Source: UBA721 sp002705165
Lineage (GTDB): Bacteria > Planctomycetota > Planctomycetia > Pirellulales > Pirellulaceae
Length of the DNA stretch: 64,000 nt
NCBI GenBank assembly: GCA_045565995.1
Contig: JBJLEF010000008.1
Coordinates: forward strand, 1 to 64,000
Direction of reading: 5' to 3'
Every line of letters starts with the position of its first letter. Within the stretch, counting starts at the first letter, position 1. Below, piece by piece: positions 45,683-54,718 of the stretch. A program made the position numbers and the translations under genes. The notes under the pieces are model-generated. The model searched no databases and was not told where the DNA came from. It saw only the letters and a program-made list of their open reading frames with translations.

Positions 45683-45900
45683 CTACCTACTATGTTTCAG
45701 CCGACAATGGTACACGTGCAATGCCCAGTGCGGACGATGCATCCGAGCCTCTCTTCCAGAATGCCACAAATCAGCGTTAATCACAATCAAACTACCAACT
45801 TTCGGTGCAATTGTTCAAGAACTACCTCCGCGTTACCTTCTGGCAATACAACATGACCATGTTTGTCGAGCTAATCTTCATGTGCAACGGAAGGCGTTGG
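45683..45900 (-). pseudogene. Relic of a phytanoyl-CoA dioxygenase (PhyH) gene
   Basis: On the minus strand, this 365-bp gap (45563-45927) holds a coding fragment in two frames: VVLPEGNAEVVLEQ, then after a frame change GSLIVINADLWHSGREARMHRPHWALHVYH, whose LWHSG...R pattern matches the distal metal His and 2-oxoglutarate Arg of PhyH enzymes (given here in pieces under 20 residues: GSLIVINADLWHSG, RPHWALHVYH). In-frame TAG codons interrupt it, and the 5' part is missing, cut by the 3' end of the protease gene. No intact gene remains in the gap. Confidence 0.6.
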
Positions 45901-45927
45901 TATCTGAAACTCTTCTATTACCTGATT

Positions 45928-46890
45928 CTATTTCAGCAATAGGTGTACCGAAGAAGCGGGCACACAATTCCGAAAGACCATTTGCAAGTTCTTTTGCTGT
46001 TCCTGAGTTTCTGTGTAATAAATCGATTGCGTACTGGATACGATACCAACAACTTCGCCTCGACTATTAAAGATCGGCGAGCCGCTGGAACCTTTCGCAA
46101 ACTCCGCCGTAATATATAGCCGTTTGGCCGAGCCCTTGGGGGTATGCATCATGGCATTACGAGATACAACACCTTTAGTCAGGGTATAAAACCGACTAAC
46201 TGGGTGGCTAATCGCGTAAACATCCTCACCAGGAATGGCTCGCTCAGCGATTTTCGCAGGTGTCAGCTTTTCGCCAGTTGGCAATTCTAATTGAAGAATA
46301 GCAATGTCGTTGAGTTCATCAGCTGCCAAAATCTCTTTGACAACATAAACTTTACCGTTAGCAGCCGTGGCAACTAATGCTCGTTCATCCGGCTGGACAC
46401 CTTCGACGACATGATGATTTGTAACGATCGCTCCGTCAGCTGTAATCGCAAATGCTCCGGCACTTCGATCATGCCAACGTGTACAACGCCCACATTTATA
46501 GACCTTCGATAACACGAGCACCGACGGCGCGACAGCGGGATATACTTCATGCGATGCCAGTATCGCACTCTTGAGCTTCGGCAGTTTCAATTTAGTTTCA
46601 GAGCGTTTGATCTGTTCTTCAAATCCCTCAAGTAAAGAAACTTCCGGATCCGGCAATAGTAACTCTGCCTTAGAACTAATCAACTGCTTGATTGCACGAT
46701 CGTCCACAATATCAGAAATCAGTCCGTTTTGACTACTATCTGCTGGCACCAACGTGCGGTTTAATAACCCCTGCTGAGCATGAACTGGCATAGCACCCAA
46801 TAGAAGTGCCGCAAAACCGGCAAAACCCGCAAAAACAAGTATTACACAGAACCGACTCTTGTGATTAATAGAAGTGTTTACACGAACCAC
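45928..46890 (-). CDS. Trypsin-like serine protease, exported
   Basis: About 320 residues from GTG 46890 (AAAGG seven nt upstream); a GTG at 46926 is an alternative. The signal segment FCVILVFAGFAGFAALLLGAMPVHA ends near residue 40. The S1/HtrA-type triad is present: TNHHVVEG (His), ELNDIAILQLEL (Asp) and FAKGSSGSPIFNSRGEVVG (Ser). A pair of cysteines in KCGRCTRWHDRS precedes the His. No PDZ domain follows. A periplasmic or surface protease; single gene, divergent from the Cys-rich small protein. Confidence 0.88.
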   Translation of the reverse strand: MVRVNTSINHKSRFCVILVFAGFAGFAALLLGAMPVHAQQGLLNRTLVPADSSQNGLISDIVDDRAIKQLISSKAELLLPDPEVSLLEGFEEQIKRSETKLKLPKLKSAILASHEVYPAVAPSVLVLSKVYKCGRCTRWHDRSAGAFAITADGAIVTNHHVVEGVQPDERALVATAANGKVYVVKEILAADELNDIAILQLELPTGEKLTPAKIAERAIPGEDVYAISHPVSRFYTLTKGVVSRNAMMHTPKGSAKRLYITAEFAKGSSGSPIFNSRGEVVGIVSSTQSIYYTETQEQQKNLQMVFRNCVPASSVHLLLK

Positions 46891-47030
46891 AATTACGCCT
46901 TTCAAGAGAACTTCGCTAAACAGCACTGATTAGACATTCGCTGTATGTCACTTATTAGAACACAAATCCTTAAAATAAAGATCATCGAAGGGCAATAATC
47001 GTGTCCTTTTATATTGAACTTAATTTATGT

Positions 47031-47059
47031 TTGACCGTAGAATAGAAGATAATTAAAGT
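47031..47059 (+). promoter_or_regulatory. Possible sigma-70-type promoter for the Cys-rich gene
   Basis: TTGACC (47031-47036), a 17-bp spacer and TAAAGT (47054-47059), 35 bp before ATG 47094. Match to consensus is moderate. Confidence 0.35.
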
Positions 47060-47093
47060 AGAACTTTCATTTAGATTAATACGCCTAAACCCG

Positions 47094-47537
47094 ATGAATC
47101 GCTTCAGCAATCAAAAAACTGGCACCTTCATTCTGCTGCTGTTTCTATCAGCACAGTTGATTCTGCCTGCACTTTGTTGTTGCGGATTCTCGACAATACT
47201 TGGCGAGACATCCCGTTCTAATACGGAAACCACAAACACCTGCTCCAATTGTATTTCCCATCAGGCCGATGACGGCGTCTTCGACCAAATCTCGGGGACG
47301 GACAACGCTCACGAGTGCCCTTGCAAGGCTGGGATGGCTAAACAGCTCATCACCTCTACCAAAGCAACGGTTCAAATTGAGTTACCACTAAAATATGATG
47401 CGCCTATTCATGACATCGCTGTCCTGGATCTTGTTGCTGACCACTCAAACATTCAGCATCTTCGCGCCGGCCCTCGTTTGCCAGCTCGAAAGCATTCTCA
47501 AACAAGCCAGTCCATTATTTGCTGCTGGATCTGCTAG
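47094..47537 (+). CDS. Small Cys-rich exported protein, unrecognised
   Basis: A 147-residue protein with a hydrophobic leader GTFILLLFLSAQLILPALC. Cysteine clusters stand out: ALCCCGF after the leader, TCSNCIS, HECPCKAG and a terminal IICCWIC just before the TAG stop. Cys/His clusters of this kind suggest metal binding or disulfide-bonded structure, but I recognise no family. It is followed in the same direction, 162 bp later, by a TRASH-like metal-site protein gene, which makes a joint metal-handling role possible. Only weak evidence that it is expressed (candidate promoter at 47031). Confidence 0.55.
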   Translation: MNRFSNQKTGTFILLLFLSAQLILPALCCCGFSTILGETSRSNTETTNTCSNCISHQADDGVFDQISGTDNAHECPCKAGMAKQLITSTKATVQIELPLKYDAPIHDIAVLDLVADHSNIQHLRAGPRLPARKHSQTSQSIICCWIC

Positions 47538-47585
47538 GCTTTGTTTTCTTAAAAGCATTCATTCGGCGGTAACTTTTGAAAACCG

Positions 47586-47685
47586 CTGAATTTAATTCAG
47601 CTAGAGTCTTCTAAGCTGTAATCAATCAAGAGAAATCGAATCACGTGGATTCGTATTTAGACCACTGAGGTATTCCTCATTTTTT
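47586..47685 (+). promoter_or_regulatory. Structured leader with terminator-like hairpin before the TRASH-like gene
   Basis: Four hairpins in 100 nt: CTGAAT/ATTCAG (47586-47600), CAGCTAGA/TCTAAGCTG (47598-47618, overlapping and so exclusive with the first), CGAATC/GATTCG with loop ACGTG (47637-47653), and TGAGG/CCTCA with loop TATT (47666-47679) followed by six T (47680-47685). The ribosome site AAGGAG is at 47687-47692. The last hairpin looks like an intrinsic terminator or attenuator. Confidence 0.5.
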
Positions 47686-47699
47686 CAAGGAGTTTCATT

Positions 47700-48134
47700 A
47701 TGAAACGTTTTTTAGCCATTTTTGCTGTGCTCATGTTCACAGCTGTATCTCTTGCAGCAACAGCTGCTCCTAAACTCGATGGCGTCAAGTGCCCATTGAG
47801 TGGTAAACCTGTCGTAGCCGATAAAACTGTCGACTACAAAGGTGGTAAGGTCTTCTTCTGCTGTGCAAACTGCCCAAAAGCATTTGATGCTAAGAAGCAT
47901 GCCAACAAAGGCAACCATCAGTTAGTTCAGACTGGTCAGTACAAGCAGGTTAAATGCTTTCTTGCCGGTCGTCCTGTAGACGCGACTAAGACTGTTGACG
48001 CTGCTGGCGTTAAAGTTGGCGTGTGCTGTGGCGGATGTCTTGGCAAACTGAAAGCTGCTAAAGATAAAGTTGCTTTCGCATTCAATGATGCAGCATTCGC
48101 TAAAGGATTTGCTGCTGTCAAAGCAAAGAAATAG
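47700..48134 (+). CDS. Exported protein with two TRASH/YHS-like metal-site repeats
   Basis: A 144-residue protein with a signal peptide KRFLAIFAVLMFTAVSLAATA and a strong ribosome site (AAGGAG, 7 nt). Two repeats of about 50 residues each hold a cysteine pattern: VKCPLSGKPV...VFFCCANCPKAF and VKCFLAGRPV...VGVCCGGCLGKL. This is the C-x(n)-CCxxC layout of TRASH/YHS-type metal (often copper) binding domains. Lys-rich and Ala-rich composition and its strong initiation and termination signals point to high expression. Role as a periplasmic metal sink or sensor is inferred. Confidence 0.8.
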   Translation: MKRFLAIFAVLMFTAVSLAATAAPKLDGVKCPLSGKPVVADKTVDYKGGKVFFCCANCPKAFDAKKHANKGNHQLVQTGQYKQVKCFLAGRPVDATKTVDAAGVKVGVCCGGCLGKLKAAKDKVAFAFNDAAFAKGFAAVKAKK

Positions 48135-48193
48135 TCCTCCGGGATTAACAAACAAGCAGTGTGAATTTTCTTCATTCACATTGCTCCAATCGG

Positions 48194-48230
48194 GAAGACG
48201 CATGATATCACATCATGCGTCTTCTTTTTT
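48194..48230 (+). terminator. Rho-independent terminator of the TRASH-like gene
   Basis: GAAGACGCATGAT (48194-48206) pairs with ATCATGCGTCTTC (48212-48224): a 13-bp stem, loop ATCAC, then T6 (48225-48230). Confidence 0.93.
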
Positions 48231-48319
48231 ATGTTGAGCCGTTAACCCCCACTACTCCTGGTAACTGGTAAGCTGAGCTCTACCCCGCAAACTTCACCCT
48301 CTTTAAAATAACATCTGAC

Positions 48320-50587
48320 ATGATTCGCTCTACTTCGATCACTTCCCTGCTTCTCATGATTTTTTTGGCATTATCGCCACAACAAGCGACTGCCAAAAAG
48401 ATCAAACCATACCAACCCTCTGACTTGTTAGAAAACTATCGGCAAGCACATGCTTCGATTAACGATGTAAACAACAAGATGATTCGACATCGTGTGAGCC
48501 CCCACTGGGTCGAAGAGGACAACAAGTTTTGGTACAAACTTGATCTCCATGCCGGCAAACGGGAGTGGGTTGTTGTCGACTGCCTTGCAGGCAAACGACA
48601 GCCGGCATTTAATCATACTGCAGTGGGTAAACAACTTTCGGAACTACTCAGAAAAGACGTCGATGGAAGCAAGCTCAATATCAGTGAGCTGCAGTTTGAC
48701 AAAGCACTCACTTACTGCGAATTCAAGTTTGAAAATGGCCGTTATCGCTTTCATTACAAAGATAATAAACTTGAACAAATGACTCGCGTCTTGTCGCCGC
48801 CGAATATTGTGACCACCTCCACACGGATCGCTCAAAAGCAAGACCAGACGCCCCGATGGGAATTTGAAGTTAAAAACCACAATGCGGTATTAGTCGACAA
48901 GGAAAATAAGCAGGAACACGTCCTTACAACCGATGGAACGGAGGCTAATCCCTACAAATTCAACAAATGGGCCCCAACGCGAAACTACGTCGTGTTCATG
49001 AAGGTTCAACCTGGAAATCTCAGCAAAGTCCACCTTCTGGAATCCTCACCCAAGGATTCTATTAAGGCAAAGCTGCACACTCGCACTTATGCCCAACCAG
49101 GTGACCGCTTTGACAGTTTCAAACTCTTCATCGCGAGTACCGAAACGCAAAAGAGTTATGCCGTAGACACCGAGCTCATTGACTACCACGGGCCACCGCG
49201 TCTTGAATGGCACGAGAACAATGACTTCTTCACCTATCAGAAAGATGACCGCGGGCATCAGCGTGTTCGTGTTATCGCCGTGTCGGCGGCCGACGGCACA
49301 ACCCGCACAGTCATTGATGAACAAACGGAGACCTTCATAAACCAGACAAAATTTTACCGGCACTACACCAAAGATGGGAAGCGTTTGGTCTGGACAAGCG
49401 AACGCAGCGGCTGGAATCACCTTTACCTCTACAACCTTAATTCCGATCAGAGCATTATCCCCATCACCAGTGGGGAGTGGGCCGTCAAGAAAGTTCACTC
49501 GCTTCACGAAGAAGAGGGTTACCTGATTTTTAGCGCTGTAGGAACCGAAGCGAATGAAGATCCTTATCATGAACATTACTTCCGGGTGAACCTGGACGGC
49601 AGTAATCTAACCAAGCTAACCGACGGAGACGGGACTCATAAGATCCAGTTATCGCCAACCAGACGATTTCTTATCGACCAATACTCACGAATTGACCAAG
49701 CGCCTATCCATACGCTACGCAATGCCAAGACCGGCAAAACGATCTGTCAATTGGAAATCGCGGATATCAGCCAACTCCTAGAATTAGGATTCAATTTACC
49801 CGAACGTTTTGTGGCGAAAGGACGCGATGGCAAAACAAATATTTACGGGATGGTTTATCGCCCACGCCTCTTTGACCCGAAGTATAGCTATCCTGTGGTT
49901 GAATATATCTATGCCGGACCTCATGACTCCCATGTCCCAAAATCGTTCATGACCCGCATGCGTATGTTCCACCTGGCTGAGCTAGGCTTCATTACCGTCA
50001 TGGTTGACGGTATGGGTACCGACAATCGGGGCAAAGATTTCCACGATGTCTGTTGGAAGAATCTACAGGACTCCGGTCTGCCTGATCACATTGCCTGGCT
50101 GAAAGCCTTAAATGCAAAATATCCTCAATGTGACATTTCCAATGTCGGCATCTTCGGTACAAGTGCAGGAGGCCAGAGTAGTACCGCCGCCTTATTACAC
50201 CACAGCGACTTTTATCGCGTTGCTGTGTCATCCTGTGGCTGCCATGACAATCGAGTTGACAAACATTGGTGGAACGAACAATGGATGGGCTATCCAATTG
50301 CAGAACACTACAAAGATCAGTCGAACACCACGAATGCCAATCTACTCAAGGGTAATCTGCTACTAATGGTCGGCGAGATGGACACCAATGTCCCTCCCGA
50401 ATCGACCTATCAGCTCGTCAACGCCTTGATTAAGTCCAAAAAAGAATTTGATCTATTAGTTGTACCTGGCATGGGGCATTCGGCTGGTGGTGAATATGGG
50501 CAACGCCGACGTTGGGACTATTTTGTTCGCCATCTACATGGCCTAACACCTCCAAACTGGAATCAACACGGTTATCCGCCTAAATAA
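48320..50587 (+). CDS. S9 family peptidase (dipeptidyl-peptidase IV-like), exported
   Basis: A 755-residue protein with a signal peptide ending near QQATAKK. Residues about 130-480 form the DPP-IV beta-propeller (FFTYQKDDRGHQRVRV, RLVWTSERSGWNHLYLY as landmarks). The C-terminal 260 residues are the alpha/beta-hydrolase domain: nucleophile elbow IFGTSAGGQSST, acid in VGEMDTNVPPE and His in PGMGHSAGGEYG. Family members cleave X-Pro dipeptides from peptide N-termini or process peptides more generally. Monocistronic with no ribosome site seen; the terminator upstream isolates it. Confidence 0.92.
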   Translation: MIRSTSITSLLLMIFLALSPQQATAKKIKPYQPSDLLENYRQAHASINDVNNKMIRHRVSPHWVEEDNKFWYKLDLHAGKREWVVVDCLAGKRQPAFNHTAVGKQLSELLRKDVDGSKLNISELQFDKALTYCEFKFENGRYRFHYKDNKLEQMTRVLSPPNIVTTSTRIAQKQDQTPRWEFEVKNHNAVLVDKENKQEHVLTTDGTEANPYKFNKWAPTRNYVVFMKVQPGNLSKVHLLESSPKDSIKAKLHTRTYAQPGDRFDSFKLFIASTETQKSYAVDTELIDYHGPPRLEWHENNDFFTYQKDDRGHQRVRVIAVSAADGTTRTVIDEQTETFINQTKFYRHYTKDGKRLVWTSERSGWNHLYLYNLNSDQSIIPITSGEWAVKKVHSLHEEEGYLIFSAVGTEANEDPYHEHYFRVNLDGSNLTKLTDGDGTHKIQLSPTRRFLIDQYSRIDQAPIHTLRNAKTGKTICQLEIADISQLLELGFNLPERFVAKGRDGKTNIYGMVYRPRLFDPKYSYPVVEYIYAGPHDSHVPKSFMTRMRMFHLAELGFITVMVDGMGTDNRGKDFHDVCWKNLQDSGLPDHIAWLKALNAKYPQCDISNVGIFGTSAGGQSSTAALLHHSDFYRVAVSSCGCHDNRVDKHWWNEQWMGYPIAEHYKDQSNTTNANLLKGNLLLMVGEMDTNVPPESTYQLVNALIKSKKEFDLLVVPGMGHSAGGEYGQRRRWDYFVRHLHGLTPPNWNQHGYPPK

Positions 50588-50708
50588 ACTTTCCATTAAA
50601 ACTTCCTATTTACGGCAACTCCCAAGAGTACTTTTGTGAGTTCGATCCGTTCTCTAAGTATAGAAGACACTTAAAACAGGGGCATTTGTTTGGAGTCATA
50701 CGGATCCT

Positions 50709-50888
50709 ATGTTGAAGTCAAACCCCTCATACACCCAAGTTCGTGATTCACTAAAAGAACAGCCCCTCGATGATAAGCAGACTTTTCTAGAGTCAATGAT
50801 CAATTACTTTCTCCGGATCGATCAGTCAGCTCCTAACCGCTTACTGGAGATTGAGGGAGCTATCGACTCTATTCTTGAGCAAGACTAA
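50709..50888 (+). CDS. Small hypothetical protein (59 residues)
   Basis: An ORF of 59 codons (MLKSNPSYTQVRDSLKEQ... LLEIEGAIDSILEQD) in the gap between the S9 peptidase and the SpoIIE-type gene, ATG 50709 to TAA 50888. Helix-forming composition with acidic and hydrophobic spacing, codon use like the neighbours, but no family is recognised and the ribosome site is poor (GGAG 13 nt upstream). It could be a small regulator paired with the phosphatase. Weakly supported. Confidence 0.45.
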   Translation: MLKSNPSYTQVRDSLKEQPLDDKQTFLESMINYFLRIDQSAPNRLLEIEGAIDSILEQD

Positions 50889-50956
50889 GTATCTGGTAAA
50901 TCGGCCCTGATCTGCTAAATTACCTAAAACATTTCGCAGACCTCGCAGAAAATCTT

Positions 50957-52147
50957 ATGAATATCCTTGTCGGCTGGGAAACCTCCCCCGAAATCGAAAC
51001 GCTCGAATTAATGCTCAACATTGGTGGCCACGAGGCGACCATCTGCAGTGAAGTTGATCAATTTGACTTAAAATTAAAGGAGACCGACTGGGATGTCGTG
51101 CTTCTCTCCTTGAGTTTTCCAACTTTGGAAGAGTCCATTGAGACATTTGAGCGAACGAAGGGGGCCATTGCCGGGATTCCCATTGTTGGTGCTGCCAAAT
51201 CGGATGACATTACCCACCTGATTCAGTTTGTCTCACAAGGTCTTCATTCTCATGTAATCCGAGACACTGATGGCAACTTTATTATGCTGTTACTCTCAAT
51301 GCTTGAAGCGGCATATGAGAATGTGCGTGCCTTGAGAGCCCAGGTTGTTGCTGAACGATTAAGTGATGAGGTCAACTCAGTTCGTAAACTTCAGGAATCC
51401 GTCATTCCGGATGATTTGCCGGAAACAAATGGATACAAGGTTGTCGGAAGATACGAGCCCTCTGAAATACGTGTTGACGGGCAGAACATGGTCGTTATGG
51501 CCGGCGGCGATTACTACGATTCCTTCGCCTTAGATGATGCCCGGCTCGTCATGCTTGTTGGCGATGCCTCGGGGCACGGAGTGAAGGCTTGCATGTCGAT
51601 CATGACAATGCATACACTCATCCGGATGATTCGCAACAATCGGTATGCCAACACGGCAGACTTTGTAAACGCTGTTAATGACAGACTTTGCAAAAGTGAC
51701 ATCGTGCAGGATGAAGGCGGGTTTATTACCATCATCTACTGCATCCTCGATACCGAATCCAACCTGATCGAATGGACCTGTGCAGGCCACCCCCTGCCTT
51801 TGCTTCAGAACCTGGAAACCAATGAAGTCGCGATCCTAGGTCACGAAGATCAAATTGGCTTGCCTTTAGCCGTCATGGAAGGGTGGGATTACGAGTGCAT
51901 CTCGGCTACCATCCCACTCAACAGCCGATTACTTATTTACACCGATGGACTGGAAGAAGCGTTTCCACCAAGTGGCGACGCATTGGTCGATCAATTCGGG
52001 GTCGAAGGGATCATCGGGGCCATGCGGGACTCCAAAGATCTCTCACTTCCCGAGGCCTTAGACCTGATCTTCCAACGCTCCTCCGACATTACAGAGGGAA
52101 CCGGTCGACATGACGATACATCGGTCATGATGATCGAGCGAAGATAA
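50957..52147 (+). CDS. SpoIIE/PP2C-type serine phosphatase with degenerate receiver domain
   Basis: A 396-residue cytoplasmic protein. Residues 1-120 look like a response-regulator receiver fold, but the position of the phospho-Asp reads VVLLSLSFPT, so it is probably not phosphorylated. A coiled-coil-like linker (ENVRALRAQVVAERLSDEVN) follows. The phosphatase domain has the metal-binding GGDYYDSF and GDASGHGVKA, TCAGHPLPLL, IYTDGLEEAF and the terminal GRHDDTSVMMIERR. Such RsbU/SpoIIE enzymes dephosphorylate anti-sigma antagonists in stress or partner-switching circuits, so a general stress or surface signal is plausible. Confidence 0.9.
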   Translation: MNILVGWETSPEIETLELMLNIGGHEATICSEVDQFDLKLKETDWDVVLLSLSFPTLEESIETFERTKGAIAGIPIVGAAKSDDITHLIQFVSQGLHSHVIRDTDGNFIMLLLSMLEAAYENVRALRAQVVAERLSDEVNSVRKLQESVIPDDLPETNGYKVVGRYEPSEIRVDGQNMVVMAGGDYYDSFALDDARLVMLVGDASGHGVKACMSIMTMHTLIRMIRNNRYANTADFVNAVNDRLCKSDIVQDEGGFITIIYCILDTESNLIEWTCAGHPLPLLQNLETNEVAILGHEDQIGLPLAVMEGWDYECISATIPLNSRLLIYTDGLEEAFPPSGDALVDQFGVEGIIGAMRDSKDLSLPEALDLIFQRSSDITEGTGRHDDTSVMMIERR

Positions 52148-52171
52148 CGCGTGTCGAAACAAAGAACGTGA

Positions 52172-54718
52172 CTAGGGCTGACTTAGCCCTGTCTCATCTA
52201 CCACTCCACTCTCAGAGGAATCCTCTGCACGCACTTTCGAGACTACTTCAACGAAATCTGGCCGGCCATAACTGACCGCAAATGGCGGCATCTCAACCAA
52301 CACTCCGTCATGTCGTTCTGTACGCACTCTAGCTACAGCATCCTGGGCCCCGATATCTATTCCCCTCTCTATAAGATTCGATGAGAAATCAATAACCCCA
52401 AGTGGAGGCTCAAATCGAGATTGCAAGTTGACTACCACGACCTCGCTTCGACTACGTTGATCTGACAGTTGACTTTGACGCAACAAGTGACCAAAGCCTC
52501 GAATCACACTATCAGCAAGATTCACCCCATCACGTGTCGCGACCGGACTAACATCGATTAGCAAAACATGTGTCGCCCCCCACAACACAGCCGCTTCTAC
52601 GGGTGCATTGTGAGCAAACCCACCGTCCACCAACTCCAGGCGATCCCCCTGTTCGGGCATCCCCTCTACAACCTGCCCTGGGAAAGCGGGGTAGATAGCC
52701 GAAGACCCCAATACAACTTTCATGAACTGCTCTGGAGACTGCTTCATATCGATCCCACGATTTCCAAACTCCGGATTAATCCCATTCCCATCTGCCTGAA
52801 GATAAAAATACAACTCCGATGGCACTTCGGGACGACCACGAGCAATCGCGGTCGTAGTTAGCACTAAATCTCGCTTGACAACGTCACTGCTAACAATCCA
52901 CTTACCCATCGACTCCAAACGTTGTTCTATCGTCTCAGCGTCGTCCACTTGATAATCCATATCATGATGTGTTGCGTGTTGTTGCAACATCGAAGAATAA
53001 CCTCGGACTAAAGCGGCACGAATCCCGTCACCGGTTGAAAAGGTCTTCTCATTGATCAACATCGTAAACAGTTGAAGTAGCGGCAAACCCAGAACACCAA
53101 CGGTTAACACCCAATGAATACGTCCTCGGCGAATTCTCAAGTCCTGTTTATTGGGGTCGCTCGATACTCTCGCTACAAAGTAATAGACCGCTCCTGCAAA
53201 AAGCATTGTAATGGCCGTAAATTCAGCGCCGATGCGACACCACCACCAAAGATGATGAAGTAAATGATTGTGCCCCAGGAAGACCCAGGGCGAAAAAGGA
53301 ATCGCATAAAGAGAAAATTCAACCGCTCCTATCATGAGGCACACTCGATAAAAGAACTTCAGCCGCGCGTCGTAACGACGCCGAAACAAACGACCTAAGA
53401 GATAGACCAGAGCCATTTGCAGGAACGCGAACCAAATTCCGGCGTTTACTCTTACGGAAATGGAAGGCAAGAGGATTTCGCGTCGGTCCAACGATTGCCA
53501 CACATCTCTCAATACCTGCTGACCTTGAGCATACCCGGAAACATTCATTGACACTGGCACGGCATTTAACGCACCACCGGAGGTACCCACGACTAGATCG
53601 ATATCCAACTGCGAACCATATTGCGTGTTGAGCTCATACAGGTACTTTTCCACTTCGGATATCGCGCCCACCTGATATGCACAGCGTGCTCCCCCCCCTG
53701 AAAGGACAACCCCCAGTCTAAATGGTTTTTCCGGAGACGCATTCTTTTGCGCATGAGCCAATAGCTGGCCCACACCCCGCAAGTCCTGACGAACGAGCTG
53801 ATCTTCTGTACTATCGCTCTCCAGGCCTAGGCTCTGCTGTAAAACAATGTAATCCTGATCCCCATCGTCCGAGGGCAAAAACAGAGGTCGAGGCTGCGTA
53901 AAGACTTGTTCTGTCAGCATTCGTTTCAATTCTGCTAGTTGCGGAAAATCGCGTCTACACACCAAAACATCATGAGGAATCTGTACCCTGTCTAAAGCTG
54001 GGATTTCGACTTTGACAATTTCCGACTGTAATTCCGGCTGTTTTGAAATCGCATCATCCCAAACAAATCCAATCGTTGTAACTCCAGCTCGACGTTTCGC
54101 AATCGCTTCTAACACCTGAGAATGCGAATGCATAAATCGCGTTGTTTTTTCAGGCAGGTCAATCCCCAGGTCTTGCATGACCCTTTGCGGTACCAAAGCT
54201 CCGGATGCCGACTGCGGATGAACCAACAATACTTCCAGTGTCCCCCCTTCAGCAGCCCGCTCAATGTCTCCCATTGTGAGCTCTCCATTTTCAGCATGAG
54301 CGAGACAAACTGAGTGATAATAGCGTTGAAACTTATCCGCTTTTCGCGAGTCGTTGACCCATGGCCCCATTCCAGGCCTGGCATCCATCGTTGCCAGGTA
54401 TTCGTATTGGTCAATCAGTCCACTCTGTAATATCCCACGGACATACCCTCCGGCTGTCAGCAATGCCAGGTCAATCTCACCGGCCTGTAACCAATGAGCA
54501 ACCTCTCGATATGAACCCGAGGCAATCTGAAAACGAACCGGAGGATTCTGCGAACCAGAAAGCTGATTGATCAACGCCCTTAATTCACCATCTTTGTCCT
54601 GAAAGGTTTCATAAGTAACAACACCAACACGAATTACAAAACTATCCTGCCCCACCGACCATGAACTCGGGCCGAGAAGTAAAAACAGCGTCAACAATAC
54701 TCTTCCAAGCATTTTCAT
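52172..54718 (-). CDS. PhnD-type periplasmic binding domain fused to patatin-like phospholipase
   Basis: About 848 residues from ATG 54718 (AAAGGTGA upstream, ATGA overlap with the preceding gene); signal peptide MLGRVLLTLFLLLGPSSWSVG. Residues about 25-290 resemble the phosphonate/phosphate-binding PhnD family (RVGVVTYETF, GEIDLALLTAGGY, HPQSASGALVPQRV, RRAGVTTIGFVWDD). The patatin part follows: oxyanion loop VVLSGGGARCAYQ (336-348), nucleophile Ser380 in VVGTSGGALNA and the dyad Asp in LVDGGFAHNAP (698-700). Between these, about four hydrophobic segments (426-445, 453-473, 490-516, 534-556) interrupt the lipase domain. An envelope lipid hydrolase that senses a small ligand is the simplest reading, as inference. 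Confidence 0.85.
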   Translation of the reverse strand: MKMLGRVLLTLFLLLGPSSWSVGQDSFVIRVGVVTYETFQDKDGELRALINQLSGSQNPPVRFQIASGSYREVAHWLQAGEIDLALLTAGGYVRGILQSGLIDQYEYLATMDARPGMGPWVNDSRKADKFQRYYHSVCLAHAENGELTMGDIERAAEGGTLEVLLVHPQSASGALVPQRVMQDLGIDLPEKTTRFMHSHSQVLEAIAKRRAGVTTIGFVWDDAISKQPELQSEIVKVEIPALDRVQIPHDVLVCRRDFPQLAELKRMLTEQVFTQPRPLFLPSDDGDQDYIVLQQSLGLESDSTEDQLVRQDLRGVGQLLAHAQKNASPEKPFRLGVVLSGGGARCAYQVGAISEVEKYLYELNTQYGSQLDIDLVVGTSGGALNAVPVSMNVSGYAQGQQVLRDVWQSLDRREILLPSISVRVNAGIWFAFLQMALVYLLGRLFRRRYDARLKFFYRVCLMIGAVEFSLYAIPFSPWVFLGHNHLLHHLWWWCRIGAEFTAITMLFAGAVYYFVARVSSDPNKQDLRIRRGRIHWVLTVGVLGLPLLQLFTMLINEKTFSTGDGIRAALVRGYSSMLQQHATHHDMDYQVDDAETIEQRLESMGKWIVSSDVVKRDLVLTTTAIARGRPEVPSELYFYLQADGNGINPEFGNRGIDMKQSPEQFMKVVLGSSAIYPAFPGQVVEGMPEQGDRLELVDGGFAHNAPVEAAVLWGATHVLLIDVSPVATRDGVNLADSVIRGFGHLLRQSQLSDQRSRSEVVVVNLQSRFEPPLGVIDFSSNLIERGIDIGAQDAVARVRTERHDGVLVEMPPFAVSYGRPDFVEVVSKVRAEDSSESGVVDETGLSQP

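Noticed and set aside
45641..45856. 71-residue plus-strand ORF
   Set aside because: No signal or motif; the stretch is better explained as a decayed PhyH gene on the minus strand.
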